Assembly: GCA_946407015.1 (NCBI GenBank)
Contig: CAMJML010000011.1
Coordinates: 39,274 to 103,273, forward strand
Source: an uncultured Selenomonadales bacterium
GTDB lineage: Bacteria > Bacillota > Negativicutes > DSM-1736 > Dendrosporobacteraceae
DNA length: 64,000 bases
Direction of reading: 5' to 3'
Below, one piece after another: positions 1 through 8,370 of the stretch (the first letter of the stretch is position 1; every line of letters begins with the position of its first letter). The position numbers were made by a program, and so were the translations under genes. Under the pieces are notes generated by a model. It saw only the letters and a list, made by a program, of their open reading frames with translations. It was not told the DNA's origin and did not search any database.

Positions 1-19
1 ATATTGGGGAGGAGATCTG

Positions 20-1135
20 GTGGACAAGTTTAAATGCAAGTATCGTGTATTGCTGTTGGTTGCTTTCTTAATCGCAGCAGTCCTGGTGACCGGATGCGGA
101 GGACAAAAAACTGCTGACAACAAACCAGCCGGTTCCGAAAAGCTAAAAGTCGCTTTTGTTTATGTTGGACCGGTGGGGGATGCCGGTTGGTCTTATGCCC
201 ATGATCAGGCGCGCAAATACCTGGAAAAAGAGATGCCGAATGTTGAGACAACTTTTGTTGAATCTGTTCCTGAAGGTGCAGATGCTGAACGGGTATTAAC
301 TGAATTGGCCATGAAAGGGAACAAAGTTATTTTTGCTACCAGCTTTGGGTACATGGATTATGTGCAGAAAGTTGCGCAAAAATTTCCTGATGTTGTCTTC
401 ATGCACTGTTCCGGCTTTAAAACAGCTAAAAATGTCGGTACATACTTTGGCAGAATGTATCAGGCCCGTTATTTATCCGGTATTGCAGCCGGTAAACAAA
501 CTCAGGGCAATGTCATCGGTTATGTAGCTGCTTTCCCGATTCCTGAAGTCATCCGCGGCATTAATGCTTTTACTTTGGGCGTACAATCCGTCAATCCGAA
601 TGCTACTGTGAAAGTGGTTTGGACCAATACCTGGTATAATCCGGCAGCGGAAAAAGATGCCGCCAAGAGCTTGCTCGATGCCGGGGCTGATGTCATTGCG
701 ATGCATCAGGATACTCCTGGACCGATGCAGGCTGCGGAAGAAAAAGGAAAATTTGCGATTTCCTACAACACCGATATGCGTTCCTTTGCCCCTAAAGCGA
801 TCTTAACCGGCCCGGTATGGAACTGGGGACCATACTATGTTAAAGTTGTTAAAGCTGTAGCCGATAAATCTTGGAAATCAGAACAATATTGGGGTTCAAT
901 GTCCGAAAATATTGTGGACTTAGCGCCTTATGGACCCATGATTGCCGAAGATACTAAAGCGCTGATTGCGAAGAAGAAAGAAAGTATTGTCAAAGGCGAG
1001 TGGGATGTCTTTACCGGGCCGATTACCGATCAGGACGGACAAGTGAAAGTACCGGCAGGACAGAAAATGTCTGATAAAGAAATGCTGGAATTTAACTGGT
1101 TTGTTAAAGGTGTAGAAGGAAAAATTTCAAAATAA
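20..1135 (+). CDS. nupN: BMP-family nucleoside-binding lipoprotein of an ABC importer
   Basis: This is the extracellular substrate-binding lipoprotein (BmpA/PnrA/Med family) of a nucleoside ABC importer. A basic N-terminus and hydrophobic stretch lead to a lipobox, V-T-G-C, with the lipidated Cys at residue 26. The mature part begins with the family-typical 'KVAFVYVGPVGDAGW' segment and carries the 'TNTWYNPAAEKDAAKSLLDAGADVI' type region of BMP proteins. The start is GTG at 20, with a GGGGAGGA site just upstream. The ATPase and two permeases follow on the same strand, so it heads a four-gene operon. The promoter and any purine-responsive leader lie outside the window. The nucleoside specificity is inferred from family and context; the exact ligand is unknown. 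Confidence 0.9.
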   Translation: MDKFKCKYRVLLLVAFLIAAVLVTGCGGQKTADNKPAGSEKLKVAFVYVGPVGDAGWSYAHDQARKYLEKEMPNVETTFVESVPEGADAERVLTELAMKGNKVIFATSFGYMDYVQKVAQKFPDVVFMHCSGFKTAKNVGTYFGRMYQARYLSGIAAGKQTQGNVIGYVAAFPIPEVIRGINAFTLGVQSVNPNATVKVVWTNTWYNPAAEKDAAKSLLDAGADVIAMHQDTPGPMQAAEEKGKFAISYNTDMRSFAPKAILTGPVWNWGPYYVKVVKAVADKSWKSEQYWGSMSENIVDLAPYGPMIAEDTKALIAKKKESIVKGEWDVFTGPITDQDGQVKVPAGQKMSDKEMLEFNWFVKGVEGKISK

Positions 1136-1146
1136 GCAAAGAGCGG

Positions 1147-1167
1147 GGCCGTTTGTTACAAGCGGCC
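1147..1167 (+). terminator. Intercistronic stem-loop after the binding-protein gene
   Basis: GGCCGTTTGT pairs with ACAAGCGGCC in the short gap between the binding-protein gene and the ATPase gene. No strong T-run follows. It is more likely an mRNA-stabilising or attenuating hairpin that keeps the binding protein in excess over the membrane components than a full terminator. Confidence 0.5.
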
Positions 1168-1204
1168 TCACTTATATGAAACCCTCGGGAAAGGGAGAAG
1201 AACT

Positions 1205-2722
1205 ATGGGAACTCCGCTTGTTGTGATGCGGGATATAACAAAAAGTTTTCCGGGCGTCCGCGCGAACGATCAGGCTAATTTAGTTATTCATAAAGGTGAA
1301 ATTCATGCTTTGTTAGGAGAAAATGGTGCGGGAAAAAGCACACTGATGAGCATTCTTACCGGTCTTTACCGTCCTGACAGCGGTGAAATCCGGATCAATG
1401 ACCAGGCGGTTGAATTGCATTCGCCAAAAGCTGCGGTCGAAAGAGGAATCGGGATGGTTCACCAGCATTTTAAATTGGTGAAGACCTTTACCGTAGCTGA
1501 AAACATCATTTTAGGACTGCAAACCAGTGGTGAATATTATCATCTCCCCCTTATTCATAACCAAATTCGGGAATTTTGTCAGGAATACGGTTTCCGCATT
1601 GATCCGGCGGCCAAAGTATGGCAATTATCGATCGGTGAGCAACAGCGGGCTGAAATTATTAAAGTTCTTTTTTGGGGGGCCGAAATTCTCATTTTAGATG
1701 AGCCCACAGCCGTACTGACTCCGCAGGAAGCTACTGAGCTTTATAAGATGCTGCGTCTAATGGCCGACAGAGGGAAAGCGATTATCGTGATCTCCCATAA
1801 ACTCAATGAGGTACTGGAAAATACCGATCGCATCACCGTATTGCGGGGTGGCAAATCGATCGGAACGGTTATAACGAAACATACTACGGAACAAGAGCTG
1901 ACCACCATGATGGTAGGCCGCAGTGTCCTGCTCGATGTACCTGTCAAAGAACAGTACCATGGTGACAATATTTTGACTCTGAAACAAGTTTCCTGTCTGG
2001 GAAATCGGGGACAACTGGCAATTAAACAAGTGTCGTTGGAAATCGCCGGGGGGGAAATCCTTGGAATTGCCGGGGTTGCCGGTAACGGGCAGAGTGAACT
2101 GGCTGAGTTGATTGCCGGTATTCGATCGCTCGAAGGCGGCGAGAAATACATTGATGGCACCAACCATACCGATAGCAGTGTCCGTACCTTGATCAAGGCC
2201 GGGGTCAGTTATGTTCCGGAAGATCGATTGGGAACGGGGCTGGTTCCGGGGTTGAATGCCGTAGACAATTTTTTGCTCAAAAGTTACCAGCAGTCAAGCA
2301 GCTGGTTTATCAATTGGCGGCAGGCTGTGGAAAGCACTCAGGCTATGATCGCAAAGTTCGATGTCAAAATGGCCAGCTTACTCAATCCGGTCAAAATGCT
2401 GTCAGGCGGAAACCTGCAAAAACTATTGTTGGCCCGTGAGATTTCGGCCGATCCTCGCTTGATCATTGCCGTCTATCCTATGCGTGGCCTGGATGTCGGC
2501 GCCATGGAAACCGTTCGCAAGCTGCTGTTGGCGCAGCGTGCTGCGGGCAAGGGCATTTTATTAATTTCTGAGGAATTGGATGAGTTGTTTGCCCTGTCTG
2601 ACCGGATTGCTGTGCTGCACGAGGGTGAAGTGATGGGGATTGTCGATCCTCAGGCAGCGACGATTGAAGCGGTCGGGATGATGATGGCTGGGAAAAGGAT
2701 GTTGAAGCAAGATGCGGTGTGA
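1205..2722 (+). CDS. nupO: Nucleoside ABC transporter, tandem-domain ATPase
   Basis: This is the energy-coupling ATPase of the nucleoside importer (YufO/NupO, sugar-type tandem ABC ATPase). The first ABC domain has Walker A GENGAGKST (residues 38-46), signature LSIGEQQR and Walker B LILDEPTAVLTP. The second domain has a degenerate Walker A (GVAGNGQSE, no Lys) but an intact LSGGNLQK signature, as is usual for this family, where only one site hydrolyses ATP. Its Walker B region reads IIAVYPMRGLDVGA instead of the usual AAQPTRGLDVGA. The length of 505 aa is standard. The RBS AAGGGA lies 8 nt before the ATG. The gene overlaps the following permease gene by 11 nt, indicating translational coupling. 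Confidence 0.93.
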   Translation: MGTPLVVMRDITKSFPGVRANDQANLVIHKGEIHALLGENGAGKSTLMSILTGLYRPDSGEIRINDQAVELHSPKAAVERGIGMVHQHFKLVKTFTVAENIILGLQTSGEYYHLPLIHNQIREFCQEYGFRIDPAAKVWQLSIGEQQRAEIIKVLFWGAEILILDEPTAVLTPQEATELYKMLRLMADRGKAIIVISHKLNEVLENTDRITVLRGGKSIGTVITKHTTEQELTTMMVGRSVLLDVPVKEQYHGDNILTLKQVSCLGNRGQLAIKQVSLEIAGGEILGIAGVAGNGQSELAELIAGIRSLEGGEKYIDGTNHTDSSVRTLIKAGVSYVPEDRLGTGLVPGLNAVDNFLLKSYQQSSSWFINWRQAVESTQAMIAKFDVKMASLLNPVKMLSGGNLQKLLLAREISADPRLIIAVYPMRGLDVGAMETVRKLLLAQRAAGKGILLISEELDELFALSDRIAVLHEGEVMGIVDPQAATIEAVGMMMAGKRMLKQDAV

Positions 2723-3797
2723 ATGGATGGCAAAGATACACTTTGAAAAAAGAAATACAACGGCAAAATGGGTTTTGTTCCTGGTTCCAATTTTATCTAT
2801 TGTAGTTGGTCTCTGCTTTGCCGGAATTTTTATTGTCACTACGGGTAAAAACCCCTTAGATGTGTACCTCCTGATGTTTGAAGGGGCTTTTGGTTCGGCG
2901 TATGGCTTGTCCGAAACGGTTGTAAAGGCCATTCCTTTAATGTTGACCGGGCTGGGAGTATCCCTGGCCTTTCGGATGCAGCTCTGGAATATCGGGGCAG
3001 AAGGACAGCTTTATATGGGCGCTATGGGAGCGACCTGGCTGGCGCTGCGGTTTCCGGAATGGCCGGCGTATCTGCTGCTGCCAGGCATGCTCCTGCTTGG
3101 CTTTTTACTAGGTGGCATTTGGGGCTTGATTCCCGCCATCCCACGGGCTTTTCTCAAGGTTAATGAAACGATTACGACCTTACTGTTAAATTATGTTGCG
3201 ATATTATGGGTGGATTATTTAGTCTATGGTCCCTGGAAAGATCCGAACGGGTTTAACTTTCCGATAACCGCTCCATTTTCTGAAAATGCCATTTTACCGG
3301 TACTGGGACCCAGTCGTATCCATGTTGGGCTTCTCATTGCTTTTGTTGCGACTATCCTGTTATTTGTCATCCTTCGTTATACGAAATGGGGCTTTGAGAT
3401 CAGGGTGAGTGGTGAAAGTGCAGTCGCCGCGCAGTATGCCGGTATGAATTATGTGCGCAATATTTTACTGGTGATGTTTATTAGCGGCGGGTTGGCCGGG
3501 ATTGCCGGAATGACCGAGGTTTCCGGGATTACCCAGCGGCTGCAGCATGGCATATCGCCAGGTTACGGGTATACGGCCATCATTATTGCCTGGCTGGCCA
3601 GACTCAATCCCTGGGCCATTGTGGTGGTCTCCTTTGTGTTTGGTGGCCTGCTGGTTGGCGGGTATAGCATTCAAACAAGCGGTTTTTCAGCAGCTACGGT
3701 GGCCATGCTGCAAGGGGCCATTTTATTCTTTGTCGTGGGTGGCGAAATTTTTATTGAGCATCGCTTACGTTTGGGCGGCAAAGGAGGAAAGCCATAA
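2712..3797 (+). CDS. nupP: Nucleoside ABC transporter permease 1
   Basis: This is the first integral-membrane subunit of the nucleoside importer (YufP/NupP, BPD_transp_2 family). It has about eight to ten hydrophobic segments and the family-typical 'NVTITTLLLNY'-like element (here NETITTLLLNYVAILW) and 'GESAVAAQYAGMN' cytoplasmic loop that contacts the ATPase. Translation may begin at ATG 2712, overlapping the ATPase gene, or at the in-frame ATG at 2727 (MAKIHFEK). Neither has a strong Shine-Dalgarno sequence, which fits coupling to the upstream gene. Its stop codon TAA shares its last base with the next start codon. Confidence 0.9.
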   Translation: MRCEWMAKIHFEKRNTTAKWVLFLVPILSIVVGLCFAGIFIVTTGKNPLDVYLLMFEGAFGSAYGLSETVVKAIPLMLTGLGVSLAFRMQLWNIGAEGQLYMGAMGATWLALRFPEWPAYLLLPGMLLLGFLLGGIWGLIPAIPRAFLKVNETITTLLLNYVAILWVDYLVYGPWKDPNGFNFPITAPFSENAILPVLGPSRIHVGLLIAFVATILLFVILRYTKWGFEIRVSGESAVAAQYAGMNYVRNILLVMFISGGLAGIAGMTEVSGITQRLQHGISPGYGYTAIIIAWLARLNPWAIVVVSFVFGGLLVGGYSIQTSGFSAATVAMLQGAILFFVVGGEIFIEHRLRLGGKGGKP

Positions 3798-4729
3798 TGG
3801 AACAATCATTACTGGTATCAATCATTGCAACCGGTGTCATCGCCGGAACGCCAATTCTTTATGCAGCCATTGGCGAGATCTTTGCCGAGCAGGCCGGTGT
3901 CATTAATCTTGGTGTAGAGGGCATGATGCTGGTTGGAGCGGTAACAGGGTTTATGGTAACCTTGCAAACGGAAAGTCATTGGCTGGGTGCCGGAGCTGCG
4001 TTAATAGCTGGCGGACTGATGGCGCTCATTCATGCTTTTTTGACCATTACCTTACGGGCCAATCAAGTGGTAAGCGGGTTGGCTTTGACCGTTTTTGGAA
4101 CAGGCCTCAGCGGGACGATTGGCAAAAATCTGATTGGCATTCCTTTGCCGACGACCTTCAAGCCTGTACCGGTAGCCGGGTTGAGTGAAATTCCCTGGCT
4201 GGGTCCTATCTTATTTCAGCATGATTGGCTGGTCTATTTAGGTTACGGGCTGGTCATTCTTTGCTGGTTTGTTCTGTATAAAACCAAAACCGGCTTAAAG
4301 GTCAGAGCGGTGGGTGAAAATCCAGGGGCGGCCGATGCAGCCGGAATTCATGTGTTTGCAGTGCGCTATGCCTGTGTGGTAATAGGCGGGATGCTGGCCG
4401 GAATCGGCGGCGCTTATTTATCACTGGCCTATGCGCCGTCATGGCTGGAGAATATGACGGCCGGACGGGGCTGGATTGCCGTAGCCTTGGTGATTTTTGC
4501 GACCTGGAATCCGTCCAAGGCGTTCTTTGGCAGTCTGTTGTTTGGAGCTGTTGATGTGATGGGCTTTCATTTACAGACGCTGGGGATTACCATTTCATCT
4601 TTTTTCTTAAAAATGCTGCCCTATCTCATTACCATTGCGGTACTTATTTTAGTCACCCGCGAGACCAAGAAACGGCATGTTGCCACACCGGGTGCATTGG
4701 GTGTTTCGTATAACCGTGAAGAACGTTAA
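3797..4729 (+). CDS. nupQ: Nucleoside ABC transporter permease 2
   Basis: This is the second membrane subunit (YufQ/NupQ) that forms a heterodimeric channel with the preceding permease. It shows the family pattern: 'EIFAEQAGVINLGVEGMMLVGAVTGF' near the N-terminus, then the 'TLRANQVVSGLALTVFG' loop and 'RAVGENPGAADAAGI', the ATPase-contact helix. The length of 310 aa is typical. A strong AAAGGAGG site lies 9 nt upstream of the ATG inside the end of the previous gene. It completes the nupNOPQ-type operon; no terminator with a clear T-run was found after it. Confidence 0.92.
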   Translation: MEQSLLVSIIATGVIAGTPILYAAIGEIFAEQAGVINLGVEGMMLVGAVTGFMVTLQTESHWLGAGAALIAGGLMALIHAFLTITLRANQVVSGLALTVFGTGLSGTIGKNLIGIPLPTTFKPVPVAGLSEIPWLGPILFQHDWLVYLGYGLVILCWFVLYKTKTGLKVRAVGENPGAADAAGIHVFAVRYACVVIGGMLAGIGGAYLSLAYAPSWLENMTAGRGWIAVALVIFATWNPSKAFFGSLLFGAVDVMGFHLQTLGITISSFFLKMLPYLITIAVLILVTRETKKRHVATPGALGVSYNREER

Positions 4730-4833
4730 AGCCATCTGCGGGGATATAAGCACAATGAATCATACAGGTACTTGTCCGAAGTTTGAACCGACACAAGCAA
4801 TTTGGCTGGTGCTGATCAAGGGGTGTGAATGAA

Positions 4834-5733
4834 ATGTCCAAATTGCATGTCTGGGGTTTGCTGATCCTGTGTAATTTATTTTGGGCAGGCAATTATGTTT
4901 TCGGGAAATTTGTCATTGCCGAAATGACCCCATTGGAAATTACCTTTTTTCGCTGGCTGCTGGCCTTATTTCTGCTATATCCGGTTGCATTAAAGCTTGA
5001 GAAACCGGTCAACCGGAACATCATCCGGCGGGATTGGCTGTTGCTGCTTGGGATGGGAATATTAGGCGGAATTGCTTATAATCTTGTGCTGTATTCGGCA
5101 TTGGCTTATACGACGGCAACCAATGCGGCTTTGGTTAATGCGATTAATCCCGGCTTTATTGTGCTGTTTTCAGTGCTTTTGTTTAAGGAACGAGTCAGCC
5201 GGCTGCAGTGGCTGGGGTTTGTGCTTTCGTTGTTGGGTGCACTGGTCGTCTTAACCGGGGGAGATGTGAGCCGGCTGCTGCTTGCCCAATATAATGCTGG
5301 TGATTTACTGATGGTTGCGGCTGTATTGGTCTGGACATTTTATACCTTGCTGGCCAGAAAAATTACTACACCGCCGATTACGGCGACAACGATTTCGACC
5401 GCTATGGCCGTACTCCTGATGACTCCATGGGTTTTGTACCAGGGGGCTGTACCAGCGGCTATGAGCTCATTGACTGTGACGGGAATGCTCTACATTGTTA
5501 TTTTTCCATCCGTCGGTTCGTTTATTTTTTGGAATCTGGCTGTCCGGGAGGTTGGGGCTAGCAAAGCCGGAATATTTCTTAATCTGATGCCGGTCTTCAC
5601 AGCCCTGGTCAGCGTTCTGCTTGGTGAACAGCTTACGGCTGCACAAGGGCTTGGCGGCTTGCTGGTATTCTGCGGGGTCTATCTGACTACTGGCTTGCTA
5701 GAACGCAAAACGCCCCTATTGCAAAATTCCTAG
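4834..5733 (+). CDS. EamA-family (DMT superfamily) transporter
   Basis: This is a ten-helix drug/metabolite transporter with two EamA repeats. The sequence begins LHVWGLLILCNLFWAGNYVFGK, and each half ends with the usual 'FKERVSRLQWLGFVLSLLGALVVL' and 'GEQLTAAQGLGGLLVFCGVYL' pattern. A GTG nine bases upstream (4825) is in frame but would sit directly on the AAGGGG site, so ATG 4834, 10 nt downstream of that site, is preferred. The substrate cannot be deduced; metabolite export is the usual role. It is one of three EamA proteins in this window. It follows the nucleoside importer but has a 100-nt gap, so co-transcription is uncertain. Confidence 0.85.
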   Translation: MSKLHVWGLLILCNLFWAGNYVFGKFVIAEMTPLEITFFRWLLALFLLYPVALKLEKPVNRNIIRRDWLLLLGMGILGGIAYNLVLYSALAYTTATNAALVNAINPGFIVLFSVLLFKERVSRLQWLGFVLSLLGALVVLTGGDVSRLLLAQYNAGDLLMVAAVLVWTFYTLLARKITTPPITATTISTAMAVLLMTPWVLYQGAVPAAMSSLTVTGMLYIVIFPSVGSFIFWNLAVREVGASKAGIFLNLMPVFTALVSVLLGEQLTAAQGLGGLLVFCGVYLTTGLLERKTPLLQNS

Positions 5734-5804
5734 TTTTGTTTTATTATTCTTTAAGCGGCTGAGCTTCTTAGCTGTTGCCGAATCGGCGATGGAGGAGGGA
5801 ACCA

Positions 5805-6008
5805 ATGCCTCATACAATACGAAAGAATATTGTTCCCGGTACGTCTGTAAAAGTGGTACAAAAGCAGCATCAGCGTACCGGTCAGCTTACCGAGGGTGTT
5901 GTAAAGGATATTCTAACATCCAGCGCGGTGCATCACCGGGGCATTAAAGTCAGACTGACATCCGGCATTATTGGCCGGGTTCAGCTAATTATTGATAGAC
6001 CGGTATAA
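5805..6008 (+). CDS. ywbE: YwbE family protein (DUF2196)
   Basis: This 67-aa protein closely resembles Bacillus YwbE. It has the pattern 'R-I-PG--V-VV-KQ-QRTG-LT-GVVKDILT-S--H-RGIKVRL-SG-IGRVQ', which suggests a small beta-barrel of the KOW/SH3 type. The function is unknown in the family. The start at 5805 is fixed by a GGAGGAGGG site ending 4 nt upstream; the longer reading frame from 5775 has no RBS. Its last codons and stop lie inside the left arm of the perfect palindrome shared with the convergent dehydrogenase gene. Confidence 0.85.
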   Translation: MPHTIRKNIVPGTSVKVVQKQHQRTGQLTEGVVKDILTSSAVHHRGIKVRLTSGIIGRVQLIIDRPV

Positions 6009-6062
6009 AACAGTAAGCTCTGCAGTTTAAACTGCAGAGCTTACTGTTTTATACCGGTCTAT
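5995..6062. terminator. Perfect 68-bp palindrome between convergent genes
   Basis: Two 34-base arms are exact reverse complements with no spacer (centre GTTT/AAAC between 6028 and 6029). The left arm includes the last codons and stop of the ywbE-like gene, and the right edge touches the stop of the convergent dehydrogenase. It probably acts as a bidirectional transcription end. The arms are more than twice as long as usual for an intrinsic terminator. Confidence 0.8.
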
Positions 6063-7021
6063 TATTTGGCATTTACCACATTAATGGGTTTTCCAGCAAG
6101 GAACGATTTAATGTTATCGGCCATCAAATTAACCAGCCGTTGTCTGGACTCATAACGGCGCCAGCCAATATGTGGAGTCATAATGACATTGTCCATAGAG
6201 AATAACGGGTTGTCTATTGCAGGTGGCTCAGGATCCTGAACGTCAAGTCCGGCTCCGGCAATGGTTTTGTTGTTTAACGCTTCAATGAGGTCTGCTTCAT
6301 GAATGAGCGGTCCGCGCGAAGTGTTGACTATGTAAGCTGTTGGCTTCATGAGAGCCAGTCTTTCTTTATTGATGATATGGCGGGTATCGGCAGTCAGTGG
6401 GCAGTGGAGGGTGATAAAATCACTTTGTTTCAGCACTTCTTCAATTGAAGCATTTTTTACTCTGTCATCCTCCCATTCTCTAGGGAATGGATCATAGACA
6501 AGGATATTCATGCCTAATACCAAGGCAATCTTGATGGCATGGCGGCCAATCGCACCGGCTCCGATGACACCCAGTGTTTTTCCTTGCACTTCAAAATGCG
6601 GAACTTGCAGGAATTTCGTGAAGTTATCAAAGTTTTTTCGCTCCAGCATGGATTGCTGCTGCGGCAGTGAAGCACTAAGATTCAGAATAAAGGTAATGGC
6701 CAGTTGAGCAACGGCTTCGGTGCTATAGCTGGGAATGTTGCATACCGCAATGTTTTTTTCTTTGGCCGCAACAATATCGATATTGTTGTAGCCTGTACCG
6801 GCTTCGCAGATGAGTTTGACAGAAGGCGGAAACTGCGAAATGACATCCCGTCCTACCGGCAATTCCTTGGTTATAATAATGTCCTGACCTTGTACGCGTT
6901 CAACGATTTGATCATTGCTGCTGTCATCATAGTTTGTTAATGCTGTTAAATCACTTAGTGGTGAAAAATCCAGTTTGCTATCAAAGTCCAATTTGGCTGC
7001 ATTAAGAAATACTGTTTTCAT
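6062..7021 (-). CDS. D-isomer-specific 2-hydroxyacid dehydrogenase
   Basis: This is an NAD-dependent D-2-hydroxyacid dehydrogenase family enzyme (glycerate/lactate/phosphoglycerate dehydrogenase fold, 319 aa). The Rossmann motif LGVIGAGAIGRHAIKIALVLG is followed by the acidic 'VYDPFP'. The catalytic Arg is in 'NTSRGPLIHEADLI', the Glu in 'DVQDPEPPA' and the His in 'MTPHIGW'. Start 7021 is preferred over the longer frame (7087): a run of Gs upstream provides the RBS, and the longer start would lie inside the -35 box of the promoter at 7059-7087. The reducible 2-oxoacid cannot be named from sequence. Confidence 0.88.
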   Translation of the reverse strand: MKTVFLNAAKLDFDSKLDFSPLSDLTALTNYDDSSNDQIVERVQGQDIIITKELPVGRDVISQFPPSVKLICEAGTGYNNIDIVAAKEKNIAVCNIPSYSTEAVAQLAITFILNLSASLPQQQSMLERKNFDNFTKFLQVPHFEVQGKTLGVIGAGAIGRHAIKIALVLGMNILVYDPFPREWEDDRVKNASIEEVLKQSDFITLHCPLTADTRHIINKERLALMKPTAYIVNTSRGPLIHEADLIEALNNKTIAGAGLDVQDPEPPAIDNPLFSMDNVIMTPHIGWRRYESRQRLVNLMADNIKSFLAGKPINVVNAK

Positions 7022-7058
7022 AATTGCCCCCCCTAAAGTGAGAATATTTACAAATATA

Positions 7059-7087
7059 AGTATATTCCGGCTTCGGACAACTGTCAA
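7059..7087 (-). promoter_or_regulatory. Sigma-A promoter of the 2-hydroxyacid dehydrogenase
   Basis: Read on the minus strand, TTGACA (7087-7082) and TATACT (7064-7059) are separated by 17 bp. This near-consensus promoter sits about 40 bases before the ATG at 7021. Confidence 0.8.
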
Positions 7088-7149
7088 TCTTTAGTCGGTT
7101 TTTTGCTAACCGATTGGCAAAAGTTTAATATCCAAATGATTCGACGTAA

Positions 7150-7411
7150 ACAAACAAAAAAGGTTTGCACGAGGCAAACCCTTTGATTCCATTGAGCTGT
7201 TTTTATCAGAAAAACAGAGTTGTATGGAAGCTATAAACCCACAATATCGTTTCACTGCTATGTCCAAGCCCGCTGCTCGCAGGTGGGCATTCTAGGTGTG
7301 TTTTTGCCATCCACTGCAAGGTGGCTCGACAGCTGCACAACATCAAATTCCCAATAAAATAAAAGTAGGTTGGACATATTCAGGATCACGGATATCACAG
7401 GCTGAACTAAT
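7150..7411 (-). ncRNA. Candidate stand-alone structured RNA (possibly 6S-like)
   Basis: The roughly 260-nt minus-strand unit has its own promoter (7418-7446). It ends at an intrinsic terminator: GGTTTGC/GCAAACC hairpin at 7162-7180 followed on the minus strand by a T-rich tract (7161 to 7148). The downstream dehydrogenase has its own promoter, so this is not simply its leader. The transcript can form a rod. TATGTCCAA near its 5' half pairs over 9 bp with TTGGACATA in the 3' half, and outside this CCTGTGATATC can pair with GATATTGTGGG using wobbles. The rod shape and size recall 6S RNA, but no sequence signature could be confirmed by eye. The only overlapping ORF (62 aa) has no RBS. Confidence 0.5.
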
Positions 7412-7417
7412 GATGTT

Positions 7418-7446
7418 ATGTTACCACACGGTTCATGTTTTTTCAA
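7418..7446 (-). promoter_or_regulatory. Sigma-A-like promoter of the 7.2-kb RNA candidate
   Basis: On the minus strand, TTGAAA (7446-7441), a 17-bp spacer and TAACAT (7423-7418) precede the structured RNA candidate. Confidence 0.55.
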
Positions 7447-7545
7447 TTACGGAAAACGTTCGTTGTTCATGACTTTAAACCGCTTAACACCATTGAGCTT
7501 TTCAATGCGAGGGTATGCTCATGGTTCCATCAGTTTGGATTCAAT

Positions 7546-8136
7546 TTATCGCAGTATGCCACGGACTGCAATAATATCCCAGCTATTATAGTGATCCCGA
7601 TCTAATTCAACAATATATTGTTTACCGGTAGTTGCTTTCTTAACCAGGATAGTGGCACTGCCATTATTCTGTGAAAGCAAGGTAAAAGAGTCACGGTAGC
7701 GATCAAAGCCGTAGCTTGAAGCACGATCCTTGAAAAATTCAACCGGACTGGAAACATAGCTGGCATAACGCCAATAGTCATTGTAATGATTATCACTGCG
7801 ATAATAAATTTTGCCATCCTGATACCAACCTTGATTTTCATCAGACCCCGGCCAGCTGTGGTTATGCTCATGCCAGCCCCGTCCCGGCGGCTTTTTGGTT
7901 TTTTCATTCTTTTGATTTTTTTCGCTTTTTTCCGCCGTGACCTGCTTAATGTTCTTGTCACTGTCGTGCAATGTCGATTTTAAGGTAATAGGATTTGGCG
8001 AAGCGGGAGTTGCGGCACTGGCAACCGGAAGACCTGGCAAGGCCACGCCGGCCATAATGGCTGCGCCTGCCACTGCGGCAGCATAGCGTTTATATTTACG
8101 GCGAAGCAATTTGCGTTTTGCGGTTTTCTTGTCCAT
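7546..8136 (-). CDS. Secreted protein of unknown function
   Basis: This 196-aa protein starts with a very basic stretch (KKTAKRKLLRRKYKRY), then a hydrophobic Ala/Gly-rich segment (residues about 20-43) ending in a plausible signal-peptidase site (VASA-A). A Lys/Glu/Asn-rich linker and a His/Trp/Pro-rich segment follow, then a compact C-terminal half rich in Tyr, Trp and Asp ('YYRSDNHYNDYWRYASYVSSPVEFF'). No family was recognised. ATG 8136 has GGGAGG 7 nt upstream; the TTG start 15 bases earlier would overlap the RBS. The protein probably acts outside the cytoplasmic membrane. Confidence 0.7.
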   Translation of the reverse strand: MDKKTAKRKLLRRKYKRYAAAVAGAAIMAGVALPGLPVASAATPASPNPITLKSTLHDSDKNIKQVTAEKSEKNQKNEKTKKPPGRGWHEHNHSWPGSDENQGWYQDGKIYYRSDNHYNDYWRYASYVSSPVEFFKDRASSYGFDRYRDSFTLLSQNNGSATILVKKATTGKQYIVELDRDHYNSWDIIAVRGILR

Positions 8137-8299
8137 TTTGTTCCCTCCCAAGGTTTTGATTCCTCAAGCTTAATGATAGTTTTTCATATTTTGAAGGTTA
8201 AAATTCCTGTCAGTTAAATACAGCAAGTCGGCTAATGACATTATTTTCATGTTTTTTTAAAAATTAGGATTAAAAATGAAGAAAATAATAAAAATAATC

Positions 8300-8328
8300 T
8301 TGACAAACCTTAATATAGATAATATTAT
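8300..8328 (+). promoter_or_regulatory. Sigma-A promoter of the peroxiredoxin gene
   Basis: TTGACA (8300-8305), 17-bp spacer and TATTAT (8323-8328) lie in an AT-rich tract about 40 bases before the RBS. Confidence 0.8.
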
Positions 8329-8333
8329 TTAAT

Positions 8334-8348
8334 TAATAATTATTATCG
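8334..8348 (+). promoter_or_regulatory. Fur/PerR-type operator at the peroxiredoxin start site
   Basis: TAATAATTATTATCG matches the 7-1-7 inverted-repeat box TGATAATnATTATCA at 12 of 14 defined positions. It lies directly downstream of the -10 box, over the expected transcription start, which is where a PerR/Fur repressor would block initiation. Regulation by peroxide or iron is inferred. Confidence 0.6.
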
Positions 8349-8370
8349 ATTAAGAAGGAGCTGGTAAGTG

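Noticed and set aside
7160..7411. T-box, SRP or RNase P identity for the 7.2-kb RNA
   Set aside because: The T-box core, SRP GGAAG/AGCAGC core and RNase P conserved core were not found.
7258..7446. 62-aa minus-strand ORF
   Set aside because: Its start lies in the promoter of the RNA candidate, it has no RBS and an unlikely composition.
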